A stretch of 64,000 nucleotides of DNA from Methanobacterium sp. (GTDB lineage Archaea > Methanobacteriota > Methanobacteria > Methanobacteriales > Methanobacteriaceae), in contig JADFDH010000005.1 in assembly GCA_018263005.1 (NCBI GenBank), positions 62,001 to 126,000 of the forward strand, written 5' to 3'. Each line of letters starts with the position of its first letter. The first letter of the stretch is position 1. Below, in pieces: positions 44,681-52,532 of this stretch. The position numbers and the translations under genes are program-made. The notes beneath the pieces were generated by a model. It was not told where the DNA came from. It ran no database searches and worked only from the letters and a program-made list of their open reading frames with translations.

Positions 44681-45277
44681 TTAGAATGAACTGGTTGATT
44701 TTAACTTGCAGTGTGTTATCCAAGCGGCTGATTTTTCACCAGGAGGATAACAGGTCATTAGAAGCAGTCTTTTCTCTCCTTCCAGAGAGAATCTTATGGG
44801 GTTGCTTTTGTAGTCCCAGCGTATATCACCCCCATTAAAAGTTACTTGGTATGTATATTTCTTTTTCAGTATCAGATCCTTAACAATCACTTCATCTCCC
44901 GGTTCAAGGTCACCTATATTTTTGAAAATTCCAGAATAAGTAGTTCTGTGTCCTAAAATGGCGCATTCGCCGGGTTGACCATATGCTGCGCTCTCAGGGT
45001 AATGATAAACAGAGTCATAGGCGTTCACGGTATCTGATCTTATGGTACAATCTACATCTAGCTGGGGAATGATGAGTTCACCATTAGTCATGGCTATAGA
45101 TGAGGCTGATGGATCAAGAGCATTTACAGGAGAACTCATCCTCTCTTTATAGGCTTTTAGAGTATTCTCAGCGTCACTTACTTGTTGCATTTTTTCTGAA
45201 ATATCAATAGCCATATTTAGAGAGAATAAAACACAAATAAAAACAATTAAAGCGGATAAAATCCGATATTTACGCAT
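44681..45277 (-). CDS. Sortase-family transpeptidase
   Basis: 198 residues, a membrane segment at 8-24 and the sortase barrel. Catalytic His110 (AILGHRTTYSG) and Cys176 (LLLMTCYPPG) are intact. The usual Arg a few residues after the Cys seems missing (GEKSAAWITHCKL). Sortases attach surface proteins in Gram-positive bacteria; in methanogens the acceptor is unknown. The start overlaps mscS by 8 bp. Third gene of rnz-mscS-sortase. Confidence 0.85.
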   Translation of the reverse strand: MRKYRILSALIVFICVLFSLNMAIDISEKMQQVSDAENTLKAYKERMSSPVNALDPSASSIAMTNGELIIPQLDVDCTIRSDTVNAYDSVYHYPESAAYGQPGECAILGHRTTYSGIFKNIGDLEPGDEVIVKDLILKKKYTYQVTFNGGDIRWDYKSNPIRFSLEGEKRLLLMTCYPPGEKSAAWITHCKLKSTSSF

Positions 45278-46034
45278 TTTTTCGCACCATATATTCTTTT
45301 ATTTCCTTAGCCATAGAGGATCGATGATCTAATACACTCCAGGGGTCATGGGTCCATACATTTAAAGTTGCTTTAATGCTGGAATCTGATATTTCATTAA
45401 TCATAACTTTTGGCCGTGGCTCTCGTAAAACCCAGTCAAGATTTAGAACCTTTTTTTCCATATACTCCATTGCTTCATCGAGATCAACATCCAATGGAAG
45501 TGTAATTTTCAGTTCAATTCTCCGGTTTTTTACTGCAGTGTAATTAAGATAAGCGGTTGTCGAAAAAAGGGAGTTAGGTATGGTTATAATTTTATTATCA
45601 AAAGTAGTGAGTGTGGTTACTCTAAAACCCATTTTTGTAACTTTACCTATCTGATCAGATACTTCAATAACATCACCAACTTTAAAACTTTTATTTCCCA
45701 GTACGAATAGTCCTGCAATAAAATTTGATAAAGTATCCCTAGCAGCAAATCCTACAGCTACACCTACAATCCCTAAACTAAGTATCAATGCACTGACATT
45801 GATCCCTAATTCGTTGAGGATCATCACTACAGCGAAGAGTATAATGGTGTATTTGAAGATCTCCTGTAATACCTGTATAACCGTCATTTCTAAATCGAAA
45901 CGTTGGCCGGTTTTTTTAAGGAAATAATTGATGATCTTTATGATTATAAAAGCAACGATTAAGGTGATACTTATTCCGATAACATCAACTAGAATAGGAT
46001 CCAGTCCACTAAATATATTTTCAATAAAGGTCAT
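45270..46034 (-). CDS. Small-conductance mechanosensitive channel (MscS family)
   Basis: 254 residues, three membrane helices. The pore helix is LSLGIVGVAVGFAARDTLSNFIAG (small residues in a Gly/Ala pattern), followed by the cytoplasmic beta domain (VGDVIEVSDQIGKVTKMGFR, ITIPNSLF). Opens under membrane tension to release solutes. ATG overlaps rnz by 4 bp and the sortase start by 8 bp, so the three are one transcript. Confidence 0.9.
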   Translation of the reverse strand: MTFIENIFSGLDPILVDVIGISITLIVAFIIIKIINYFLKKTGQRFDLEMTVIQVLQEIFKYTIILFAVVMILNELGINVSALILSLGIVGVAVGFAARDTLSNFIAGLFVLGNKSFKVGDVIEVSDQIGKVTKMGFRVTTLTTFDNKIITIPNSLFSTTAYLNYTAVKNRRIELKITLPLDVDLDEAMEYMEKKVLNLDWVLREPRPKVMINEISDSSIKATLNVWTHDPWSVLDHRSSMAKEIKEYMVRKNA

Positions 46035-46933
46035 GTCCGTTTCACCTCGAATGTCATGAAATCTCGGGCAACTATCACCTGTTCGAAAATTTCAGATGCT
46101 TCTTTTTCTATTATATCCACATCCAGAAATCTTGTACTAATATGTGTGAGGATTAAATTTTTAACATGTGATTTTTTAGCTATCCTAGCAGCATCTGAAG
46201 AAGTAGAGTGTCCTGTTTCAATGGCTCGGCTTTTATGAGCATCATCAAATGTTGATTCATGTATTAGAACATCAACATCTTGAGAGAATTCTACCATATT
46301 AGAGGATGGTCTTGTATCTCCTGAGTAAACTAATCGACGTCCTTTTCTCTTCTCTCCCAGAACTTGCTCAGGTTTTATAATTATATCATCTTTTTTAATT
46401 GGAATACCTGCTTGTAGTTTTCCAAAATCTGGACCGGGTTTTAAACCAAGTTTCAGAGCTTTTTCCTCTAGAAATTTAGGTGAACGTTTTTCTTCAATTT
46501 TATATGCTAGATTGGGAATGGAATGCTCTGTGGGGATGCAGGAAATAAGATAATCTTCATGGTCCAGTATAATGCCTGAATTAACTTCATGAGTGTAGAT
46601 AGGGAATGAGAGAGCATAATATCCAAAATTCTTCACATATTCCATTAACTGTCCCGTAGAAAATGGCCCGAATATGTGTAATGGGTCTTTCCGCCCCCGG
46701 AATGCCATGGACTGTATCATTCCTGGTAGTCCTAGTATGTGGTCCCCATGTAGATGGGTTATGCAAATCTTGTTGACTTTCATAGGGCTTAAACCAGCCA
46801 TTAACATCTGTCTCTGGGTGCTTTCGCCACAGTCCAGAAGAATTATTTCACCGAAAGCTTTTAAGGCTATGGCTGGATGACTTCTATATTTAGTGGGAAG
46901 TGCAGAAGAAGTTCCCAGAAAGGTTAACTCCAT
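46031..46933 (-). CDS. rnz: Ribonuclease Z (tRNA 3' processing)
   Basis: 300 residues, metallo-beta-lactamase fold. Zinc motif THLHGDHILGLPG (HxHxDH) near 60, plus PTEHSIPNLAYKI, SGDTRP and the final ILTHIS. Trims tRNA 3' trailers before CCA addition. Length is that of the short RNase Z (about 300). ATG with GGTGAT upstream. First gene of rnz-mscS-sortase. Confidence 0.94.
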   Translation of the reverse strand: MELTFLGTSSALPTKYRSHPAIALKAFGEIILLDCGESTQRQMLMAGLSPMKVNKICITHLHGDHILGLPGMIQSMAFRGRKDPLHIFGPFSTGQLMEYVKNFGYYALSFPIYTHEVNSGIILDHEDYLISCIPTEHSIPNLAYKIEEKRSPKFLEEKALKLGLKPGPDFGKLQAGIPIKKDDIIIKPEQVLGEKRKGRRLVYSGDTRPSSNMVEFSQDVDVLIHESTFDDAHKSRAIETGHSTSSDAARIAKKSHVKNLILTHISTRFLDVDIIEKEASEIFEQVIVARDFMTFEVKRT

Positions 46934-47077
46934 TAAATATCACCATTAATTTAAATCAATATTTTATTATTAATTAATTTTATATTAAATTATAATTAAT
47001 TCTTTTTTCTGAAATTAATAATAGTATAAAATAGATATTTTCAATTTATATCTGGAAAATAATTTTAACAGTTTCGG

Positions 47078-47088
47078 CTTTATATATT
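47078..47088 (+). promoter_or_regulatory. TATA box of nadC
   Basis: CTTTATATATT about 55 bp before the nadC ATG, preceded by a G/C-containing BRE-like stretch (GTTTCGG). This is one of the clearer promoter matches on the plus strand and gives a leader of about 25-30 nt. Confidence 0.5.
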
Positions 47089-47140
47089 AAATATACCTAG
47101 AAATCATATATAAAATATTAAAGAAGATACGGTATTAAAA

Positions 47141-47986
47141 ATGAGAACAGATATCAACTATTTAATGGAAATATTAAATCAAGATAGTGGATTTATCGAT
47201 ATAACCACCCATGCACTTGTTGAACCTGGATTAAATGTTAAAGCAAAGGTAATATCAAAAGAAGACGGTTTAGTTGCTGGTATGGGTTTAGTGTCTGCTC
47301 TTCTTGACTATTATAAAATTTCAATTTTAAAAAATAAAATTGATGGATCAATTATTAAGGAAAATGAAACATTATTAGAGATGGAGGGTGATGCACGTTC
47401 TATTTTGACCATGGAAAGAACTATATTAAACTTCCTGATGCGGATGAGTGGTATAGCCACCTTAACATCTGAAATGGTTAAAGAAGCAAGAAAAGCAAAC
47501 CCTAACATCATAATAGCCGGAACTCGGAAAACCACCCCTGGATTGCAATTTTGGGAAAAAGAAGCGATTCGAATAGGAGGGGGTGATACTCACCGATATC
47601 GTCTGGATGATGCTGTTTTAATAAAGGATAATCATCTTGTTTTAGTGGGTGATGTGGTAACTGCGATTAAATTGGCCAGAGATTATGCGAGTTTCACCAA
47701 AAAGATAGAAATTGAGGTTGAAAATCTAGAAGATGCTTTAAAAGCCGCGAATGCCGGTGCAGATATTATCATGTTAGATAATATGGATACCAATCAAATA
47801 ATAAAGGTTCTAAATACATTAAATAAGGAAAAAATAAGAGATGAAGTTTTAATTGAGGTATCTGGTGGAATAAATCCAGAAAATATTTCAGAATATGCGA
47901 AAACTGGTGTGGATATCATCTCATCGGGATATATCACCCATTCAGCTGGTGTTCTGGATATGAGTCTGGAAATAGAATATGAATAA
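47141..47986 (+). CDS. nadC: Nicotinate-nucleotide pyrophosphorylase (quinolinate phosphoribosyltransferase)
   Basis: 281 residues. Converts quinolinate and PRPP to nicotinate mononucleotide, for NAD synthesis. Motifs: AGTRKTTPGLQFWEKEAIRIGGG DTHRY in pieces (GTRKTTPG, GGGDTHR), IKDNHL, EIEVENLEDA, MLDNMD and EVSGGIN. Start ATG chosen from the family N-terminus. Single gene with its own TATA box. Confidence 0.95.
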   Translation: MRTDINYLMEILNQDSGFIDITTHALVEPGLNVKAKVISKEDGLVAGMGLVSALLDYYKISILKNKIDGSIIKENETLLEMEGDARSILTMERTILNFLMRMSGIATLTSEMVKEARKANPNIIIAGTRKTTPGLQFWEKEAIRIGGGDTHRYRLDDAVLIKDNHLVLVGDVVTAIKLARDYASFTKKIEIEVENLEDALKAANAGADIIMLDNMDTNQIIKVLNTLNKEKIRDEVLIEVSGGINPENISEYAKTGVDIISSGYITHSAGVLDMSLEIEYE

Positions 47987-48301
47987 ATTCGGTTCATAAA
48001 TTTAGGGATAATAATGTTCATTTTATTAAAAAATGCATAATATTCAATAATATATTATCCTAATTGCAAATTTTTATATTGAAAGATTATTAATTTTTTT
48101 TGATAATTATCCAATTTTTTGATATTTCAATGTAATTTTCCATAAATCAATTTTTATAATTTCAACTTTAGCTTAATTATTTAATTATGGAATGAATTTA
48201 AAGTATAAAAATTTTAATCTGAAATGCATTTAAATGATACCTTTAAATACTCTCATCGAGAAACAATTATATGTAAGAAAACCATACAGTGGAGGTATTT
48301 T
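47987..48301. other. 315-bp AT-rich intergenic region
   Basis: No credible small gene or tRNA in this stretch. It ends with the Shine-Dalgarno GTGGAGGT for the acidic protein at 48302. A plus-strand promoter for that gene must lie within it, but I see no single TATA that stands out. Confidence 0.4.
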
Positions 48302-48844
48302 ATGAACGAGGAAATGAATGAAAATTACACTGACTATGATGATGAAAAACCTGAAGATGAAATTATAGAAAATGAAGAAGCCCTTCAGGAAGAAGAATCT
48401 AAAGATTCAGAAGAAGAAATAGGGGAGAAATCCATTGAAGAAGATTCAGAAGAAGAAATAGGAGAAGAATCAGCTGGAGAAGACGAAGAAGATGAAGGAC
48501 TTCCCTTTGCCAAAGCAGAAGTGGTACGTCTGATGAAACAGAACCTAGATAGTGATAAGATGATCAGAGAAAGGGTGAAAGTAGAGATGAACCGGTTCCT
48601 GGGAGATGTTCTGGAGAAAGTTTGCCAGCAACTCAATGAATACCCTTACACTACGATAGAATATGAAATGCTTAAAGAATCCATATACCCCTACAAAAAT
48701 ATAGAAAGAATAAATGAAGAGAAAAAAAGGATATTAATGCATTTAGAGGCTATAAAGGCTGATTGTGATGCTTTGAGTATGGATGTTAAAAAAAGCCTTA
48801 AACTGAAAGATGTAGATGATGAGGATGACTTCAACACCCTCTAA
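48302..48844 (+). CDS. Acidic protein with a histone-fold-like C-terminal domain
   Basis: 180 residues. The ATG at 48302 is chosen because GGAGGT stands 5 nt upstream; the frame also opens at 48224 but lacks a ribosome site there. Residues 1-66 are almost wholly acidic (Glu/Asp). Residues 67-131, LPFAKAEVVRLMKQ and onward, align without gaps with the 65-residue core of the histone at 11950: LP at helix 1, a long helix 2, and TTI against KTV in loop L2. Then a helical tail follows. This suggests a histone fold without DNA-contacting residues; no characterised homologue is known to me. Confidence 0.6.
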   Translation: MNEEMNENYTDYDDEKPEDEIIENEEALQEEESKDSEEEIGEKSIEEDSEEEIGEESAGEDEEDEGLPFAKAEVVRLMKQNLDSDKMIRERVKVEMNRFLGDVLEKVCQQLNEYPYTTIEYEMLKESIYPYKNIERINEEKKRILMHLEAIKADCDALSMDVKKSLKLKDVDDEDDFNTL

Positions 48845-48881
48845 TTAACATATTTAATAAATTCAATAAACTTAATACAAT

Positions 48882-49436
48882 TTATTTGTCGATGGTTGTA
48901 AAACCTGTCTTGAGGTTTTTTATTTCATCTGGAGATAGATTACTCTTAATTGCTTTTTTATCTTCAATTAAACTATGACCAAAGGGGTCTTCAATTATCA
49001 GGGTAACTTTTTTATCTCCATACCTTATCCTATCCAAATCATCCAGTATTCTAACAGCATTTCCCTTAGAATTTTCATCTTCAGCCCAGCTAAGAGCCGT
49101 ATTAACTGCTTTTTGAAAGCGCTCTAGAATACCTTCAATATTAGAAACATATCCTTGAGATTGGGGCCCTGGTTCTACTTTAAGACCTATTTCAGGGATT
49201 TTAATAGTGGCTGATTGTGATTTAACTACTCTGGTATTCATTTTTTCTTTACCGATGGTTAAATTGTATTTTACAGGATCTTTAACCTCTAAACAGATTA
49301 CATCAGAGTGTTTAAATCCGCATTCACTGCATTTTACTGTGGATTCCATTATCTCCCCAAAATAGGGGATATTTTCTGTGGTTGTTTTAAGTGTCAGTGA
49401 ACCTTTTTCTTTGCATACTGGGCAATCGGTTTTCAT
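48882..49436 (-). CDS. ZPR1-type zinc-finger protein
   Basis: 184 residues. A C4 zinc ribbon (CPVCKEKG and CSECGFKH) is followed by an alpha/beta domain with VKSQSATIKIPEIGLKVEPG, matching one half of eukaryotic ZPR1, which binds eEF1A. TTG 49448 lies directly after GGAGA; ATG 49436 is better spaced. Archaeal function not established. Between the histone-like gene and 2-phosphoglycerate kinase. Confidence 0.8.
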   Translation of the reverse strand: MKTDCPVCKEKGSLTLKTTTENIPYFGEIMESTVKCSECGFKHSDVICLEVKDPVKYNLTIGKEKMNTRVVKSQSATIKIPEIGLKVEPGPQSQGYVSNIEGILERFQKAVNTALSWAEDENSKGNAVRILDDLDRIRYGDKKVTLIIEDPFGHSLIEDKKAIKSNLSPDEIKNLKTGFTTIDK

Positions 49437-49521
49437 ATTATTGATCAATCTCCGTTTACAAGATAAATTTTAATATTATTATACTAACATTAAAAAGAAA
49501 TAATTAATTAAATTAAAAATC

Positions 49522-50487
49522 TTATGTTTCGTTTTTATCTTTTTTAAATAATAATCCTTTATCATCTAATTCTTTGATCATTTTTTTCAATGTAGTTTCA
49601 TCTGGTGCACAAATTTTATGACTATGTACATTATCCGAAAGATGATAAAGATTTTCCAAGTCTTTTTTACGCTGCGGATTTTGATTTAAACGATTTATAA
49701 AACGTTCGGCTTCAACAGGGTCGTAAACATTGACCCTCCTTTTAAGTGGTTCGCCAAAACCTGGTAGGTAGTAGGTAACGTCCACTAGACGTCCGCCATA
49801 TTTGTTTATGATGATGTTGGTTAATTTACTAAGTTCATCCACTGAATTTTTGAATAGAAGATTCTTACAGATTTGTTTAATTAGGCTGAGCATTCTTTTA
49901 ATGGTGTTATCTACTTGTAAATTATTTATTACAGGAACATTATGCTCAATTGCTTGTTTAACCAAGTAATTATTTATTATCCTGTTTTCTTTAAAGTATT
50001 CTAGGTGTTTCCCACCTCTTTTTATGGCCATTGCTCTTTTAACGAAACGTTCTTTATGAATCTCTTCGTCAGTGGTAAGCACGAAAAAATGAATTGATGC
50101 TACTTTTTTATATTTCTCTATGTCAATGAAACCAGGGACTAAATGTACGCCTTCAATTACCACATCATCGGAGTCGTTGACCGCTCTTTGAATAACCTTT
50201 TCGATAGCAGGTATAACAAAGGCAGCGTGCTCTTCAAACCCGGCACTTATTAGGCCTTCTTGATTTCCTTCGAAACGATGTTTATCTCTAATGGTGATAT
50301 AAGCATCAAAGGATGATTTATGTAGGGCTGGAGCATATTCGGGACCTATTATTCCTCGAACTATTTCCCTAATAAAGTCTGTTTCAATGGTATGTGTTAT
50401 GCCCAATGTTTGTGCTAATTCTGCAGCAATTGTTGATTTACCTATTCCTGACGCACTCCCAATTAATATTACATATGGTTTTCTCAA
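49522..50487 (-). CDS. 2-phosphoglycerate kinase
   Basis: 321 residues. Makes 2,3-bisphosphoglycerate from 2-phosphoglycerate and ATP, first step to cyclic 2,3-diphosphoglycerate, an osmolyte/thermoprotectant of Methanobacteriales. P-loop GSASGIGKST (about 10-19), IETDFIRE and VVIEGVHLVPG. The C-terminal 110 residues hold an ATP-cone-like region, ending LLFKKDKNET. Start TTG with GGAG upstream. The synthetase for the cyclisation step is not in the window. Confidence 0.85.
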   Translation of the reverse strand: MRKPYVILIGSASGIGKSTIAAELAQTLGITHTIETDFIREIVRGIIGPEYAPALHKSSFDAYITIRDKHRFEGNQEGLISAGFEEHAAFVIPAIEKVIQRAVNDSDDVVIEGVHLVPGFIDIEKYKKVASIHFFVLTTDEEIHKERFVKRAMAIKRGGKHLEYFKENRIINNYLVKQAIEHNVPVINNLQVDNTIKRMLSLIKQICKNLLFKNSVDELSKLTNIIINKYGGRLVDVTYYLPGFGEPLKRRVNVYDPVEAERFINRLNQNPQRKKDLENLYHLSDNVHSHKICAPDETTLKKMIKELDDKGLLFKKDKNET

Positions 50488-50527
50488 AGAGAATCAACTC
50501 CAAATAAAAAAGTTGCATAACCAAATT

Positions 50528-50875
50528 TTAAGCTAAGAAGTCTACAACTCTTTCAGCGCTTCTTCTCATCTCGATTCTGATTAATCCTAGATTTATTTCT
50601 ATATCTGATATAACAACCAGTATACCTTCTCCTGCATCGATCATAAGGGTTTTTCCTTTATTTCCTTCGATCATTACTTGTTGCAATGGTTCGTGTTTCA
50701 TTTCCTCTGCAGATCTTTCTGCAGTACCGAAAACTGCAGATGCCATTGCTGCTACCAGTTCGGAGTCTATATCTCCGGGTACTTCGCTTTCTATAATTAA
50801 ACCGTCTTTTCCTACAACTAGAGATCCATTTACCCCATTGATCCTGCCTAAATCTTTAAGTACTCTATCAATCAT
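50528..50875 (-). CDS. Roadblock/LC7 (MglB-like) protein
   Basis: 115 residues, a single longin-like domain: GRINGVNGSLVVGKDGLIIE, AAMASAVFGTAERSAEEM, QVMIEGNKGKTLMIDAGEGILVVI. Roadblock proteins bind small GTPases (MglA) or act in division/polarity systems. ATG with GGAGG 6 nt upstream. It lies 40 bp upstream of the 2-phosphoglycerate kinase gene and divergent from the DUF1611-SepF-MinD operon, with which it may function. No MglA-like GTPase is in view. Confidence 0.85.
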   Translation of the reverse strand: MIDRVLKDLGRINGVNGSLVVGKDGLIIESEVPGDIDSELVAAMASAVFGTAERSAEEMKHEPLQQVMIEGNKGKTLMIDAGEGILVVISDIEINLGLIRIEMRRSAERVVDFLA

Positions 50876-50908
50876 ACTATGCCTCCATAATAGAATTTTA
50901 TTCTACCC

Positions 50909-50946
<38 letters not shown>

Positions 50947-50993
50947 GATAATGAATATTCCACTGATATTTCACTAACAATAGGAGTGATTTT

Positions 50994-52046
50994 TTGTATT
51001 TTGTTAATTCAGTTAAAGACCTTAATGATCTTAATCCATTTATAATCATTGGTTGCGGTGGTGGGGGAGAAAAATTTGCTAATTTTGAAGGAATAGAAGC
51101 TGTTGGTTTTATAGATGATAATAAAGAGAAGCAAGGTAAGGAATTTTGTAATAAAACTATTTATTCAGATTTAGAACAGTTAATTCAGGATACTGATGCT
51201 CGTAGCATTGCTATAATGCTACCAATAGGTGCTGAAGGATCCGCACTAAAATACGCTGTTCAAGCAATAAATAAGGGTAAAAATGTGGTTACTTCATTTA
51301 GATCCTTGCCGTTATCCCTAAATCCTTCAATTATTAAGTTTGCTGATGAGAAGAATGTAATTATAAAAGAAATAAGCCCGCGTTTAGATGTTATACGTAA
51401 TATATTTGGAAATGCACCAACATGGTGTACAGAAACACTGCCCAAATTAAAATACAAACCTGAAAACCCTGTTATTTTTATAGGAGGAACATCACAGGAA
51501 TGTGGTAAGAGAACAACCACCCGAATGCTTGGTAAAATGGCTCAAGAGATCGGGATAACCCCTGCAGTCATATCTACAGATGAAATGGGTCTGGAAGGTC
51601 CTGTGGATATGAATTTTAGGGCTGGTAGTCTTTCGGTAATGGATGTGGCATCAGCTGTAATGGGTGCCATTGAATATGTTGAAGAAAGAAAGGATCCAGA
51701 TATAATATTTGTGGAAGGGCAATCAAGCCTAACTGAACAAGGTAATCCTCACCCCAGAGGCCTATCCGCTGCGATAATGGTGGGAGCCCAACCAGATGCT
51801 ACGGTGGTATGCCACAGACCAAATCATCCCTACAGGCACCCAAGAGGTATTGATTACGAAATAAAAGCAATTGAAGCAGTGGAACCAACAAAAGTCATCG
51901 GTATTTCACTAAATTTAAGAAATGTCGAAAATAAAGAAGTTTTAACGGATTATGAATCGAAATATGGTTTACCTACTGTTGATATGAAGAATGGCGGAGC
52001 TCCAAAATTATTGAAAGTCATCAATGACCATGTAAGGAAGTTATAA
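50994..52046 (+). CDS. DUF1611 protein
   Basis: 350 residues. N-terminal Rossmann-like domain (FIIIGCGGGGEKFA, GFIDDN) and a C-terminal P-loop domain with GGTSQECGKRTTT (about 162-174), EGPVDMNF and VEGQSSLTEQG. The family is annotated as a fused NAD-binding and P-loop domain with related bacterial enzymes of N-acyl amino-acid metabolism; the archaeal function is unknown. TTG start with AGGAGT upstream. First gene of the SepF-MinD operon; its stop is one base from sepF. Confidence 0.8.
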   Translation: MYFVNSVKDLNDLNPFIIIGCGGGGEKFANFEGIEAVGFIDDNKEKQGKEFCNKTIYSDLEQLIQDTDARSIAIMLPIGAEGSALKYAVQAINKGKNVVTSFRSLPLSLNPSIIKFADEKNVIIKEISPRLDVIRNIFGNAPTWCTETLPKLKYKPENPVIFIGGTSQECGKRTTTRMLGKMAQEIGITPAVISTDEMGLEGPVDMNFRAGSLSVMDVASAVMGAIEYVEERKDPDIIFVEGQSSLTEQGNPHPRGLSAAIMVGAQPDATVVCHRPNHPYRHPRGIDYEIKAIEAVEPTKVIGISLNLRNVENKEVLTDYESKYGLPTVDMKNGGAPKLLKVINDHVRKL

Positions 52047-52047
52047 T

Positions 52048-52404
52048 ATGAAGGATATAATGGATAGTTTGAAGAAAAATCTAGGTTTAGATGAGGGTAA
52101 CAAGAACATAGACGAGCAAGAAACAATAATAGTGCCTGAACAGACTTTCTATGAAATAATTTTAATGAAAGTAAATAACTTGGATGATTTCCTGGAAGCT
52201 ATGCGTCAGATAGAGGAAGAAAAAACCCCCATAATAATTGACTTAAGCAATTTCGAAAAGAACGTCCCGGAAGATTTCAGTATAGCTGGGGAGAAACTAA
52301 AAGCCTTCAGGGATAGCACAGGTGGAGAGGCCATATTACTAAGTAAAAATGGTAAAAATATTATAATCGTAACTCCACCAGAAGTAAAACTAATAAGAAA
52401 ATAA
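52048..52404 (+). CDS. sepF: Cell division protein SepF
   Basis: 118 residues. In archaea SepF anchors FtsZ to the membrane. N-terminal amphipathic helix (MKDIMDSLKKNLGL) for membrane binding, acidic linker (12-32), then the alpha/beta core with PIIIDLSNFEKN, AGEKLKAFRDSTGGEAILLSKNG and IIIVTPP. It lacks the G-x-G polymerisation features I would expect in bacterial SepF but has the archaeal layout. One base after the DUF1611 stop. No FtsZ in the window. Confidence 0.88.
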   Translation: MKDIMDSLKKNLGLDEGNKNIDEQETIIVPEQTFYEIILMKVNNLDDFLEAMRQIEEEKTPIIIDLSNFEKNVPEDFSIAGEKLKAFRDSTGGEAILLSKNGKNIIIVTPPEVKLIRK

Positions 52405-52532
52405 AATATTAATTAGATGTCAATATTAAATTGTTCAAAGTAGGTTATTATAGAGAATATGTAAAATGATATAGATAGGTAATAATCTATAAATGAATGG
52501 AGTATACTTATTATATATTGAGGGAATTAAAA

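Noticed and set aside
47987..48301. Possible small gene before the acidic protein, including an upstream ATG at 48224
   Set aside because: The first 26 residues of the longer frame are unlike the rest, and the clear GGAGGT site points to ATG 48302.
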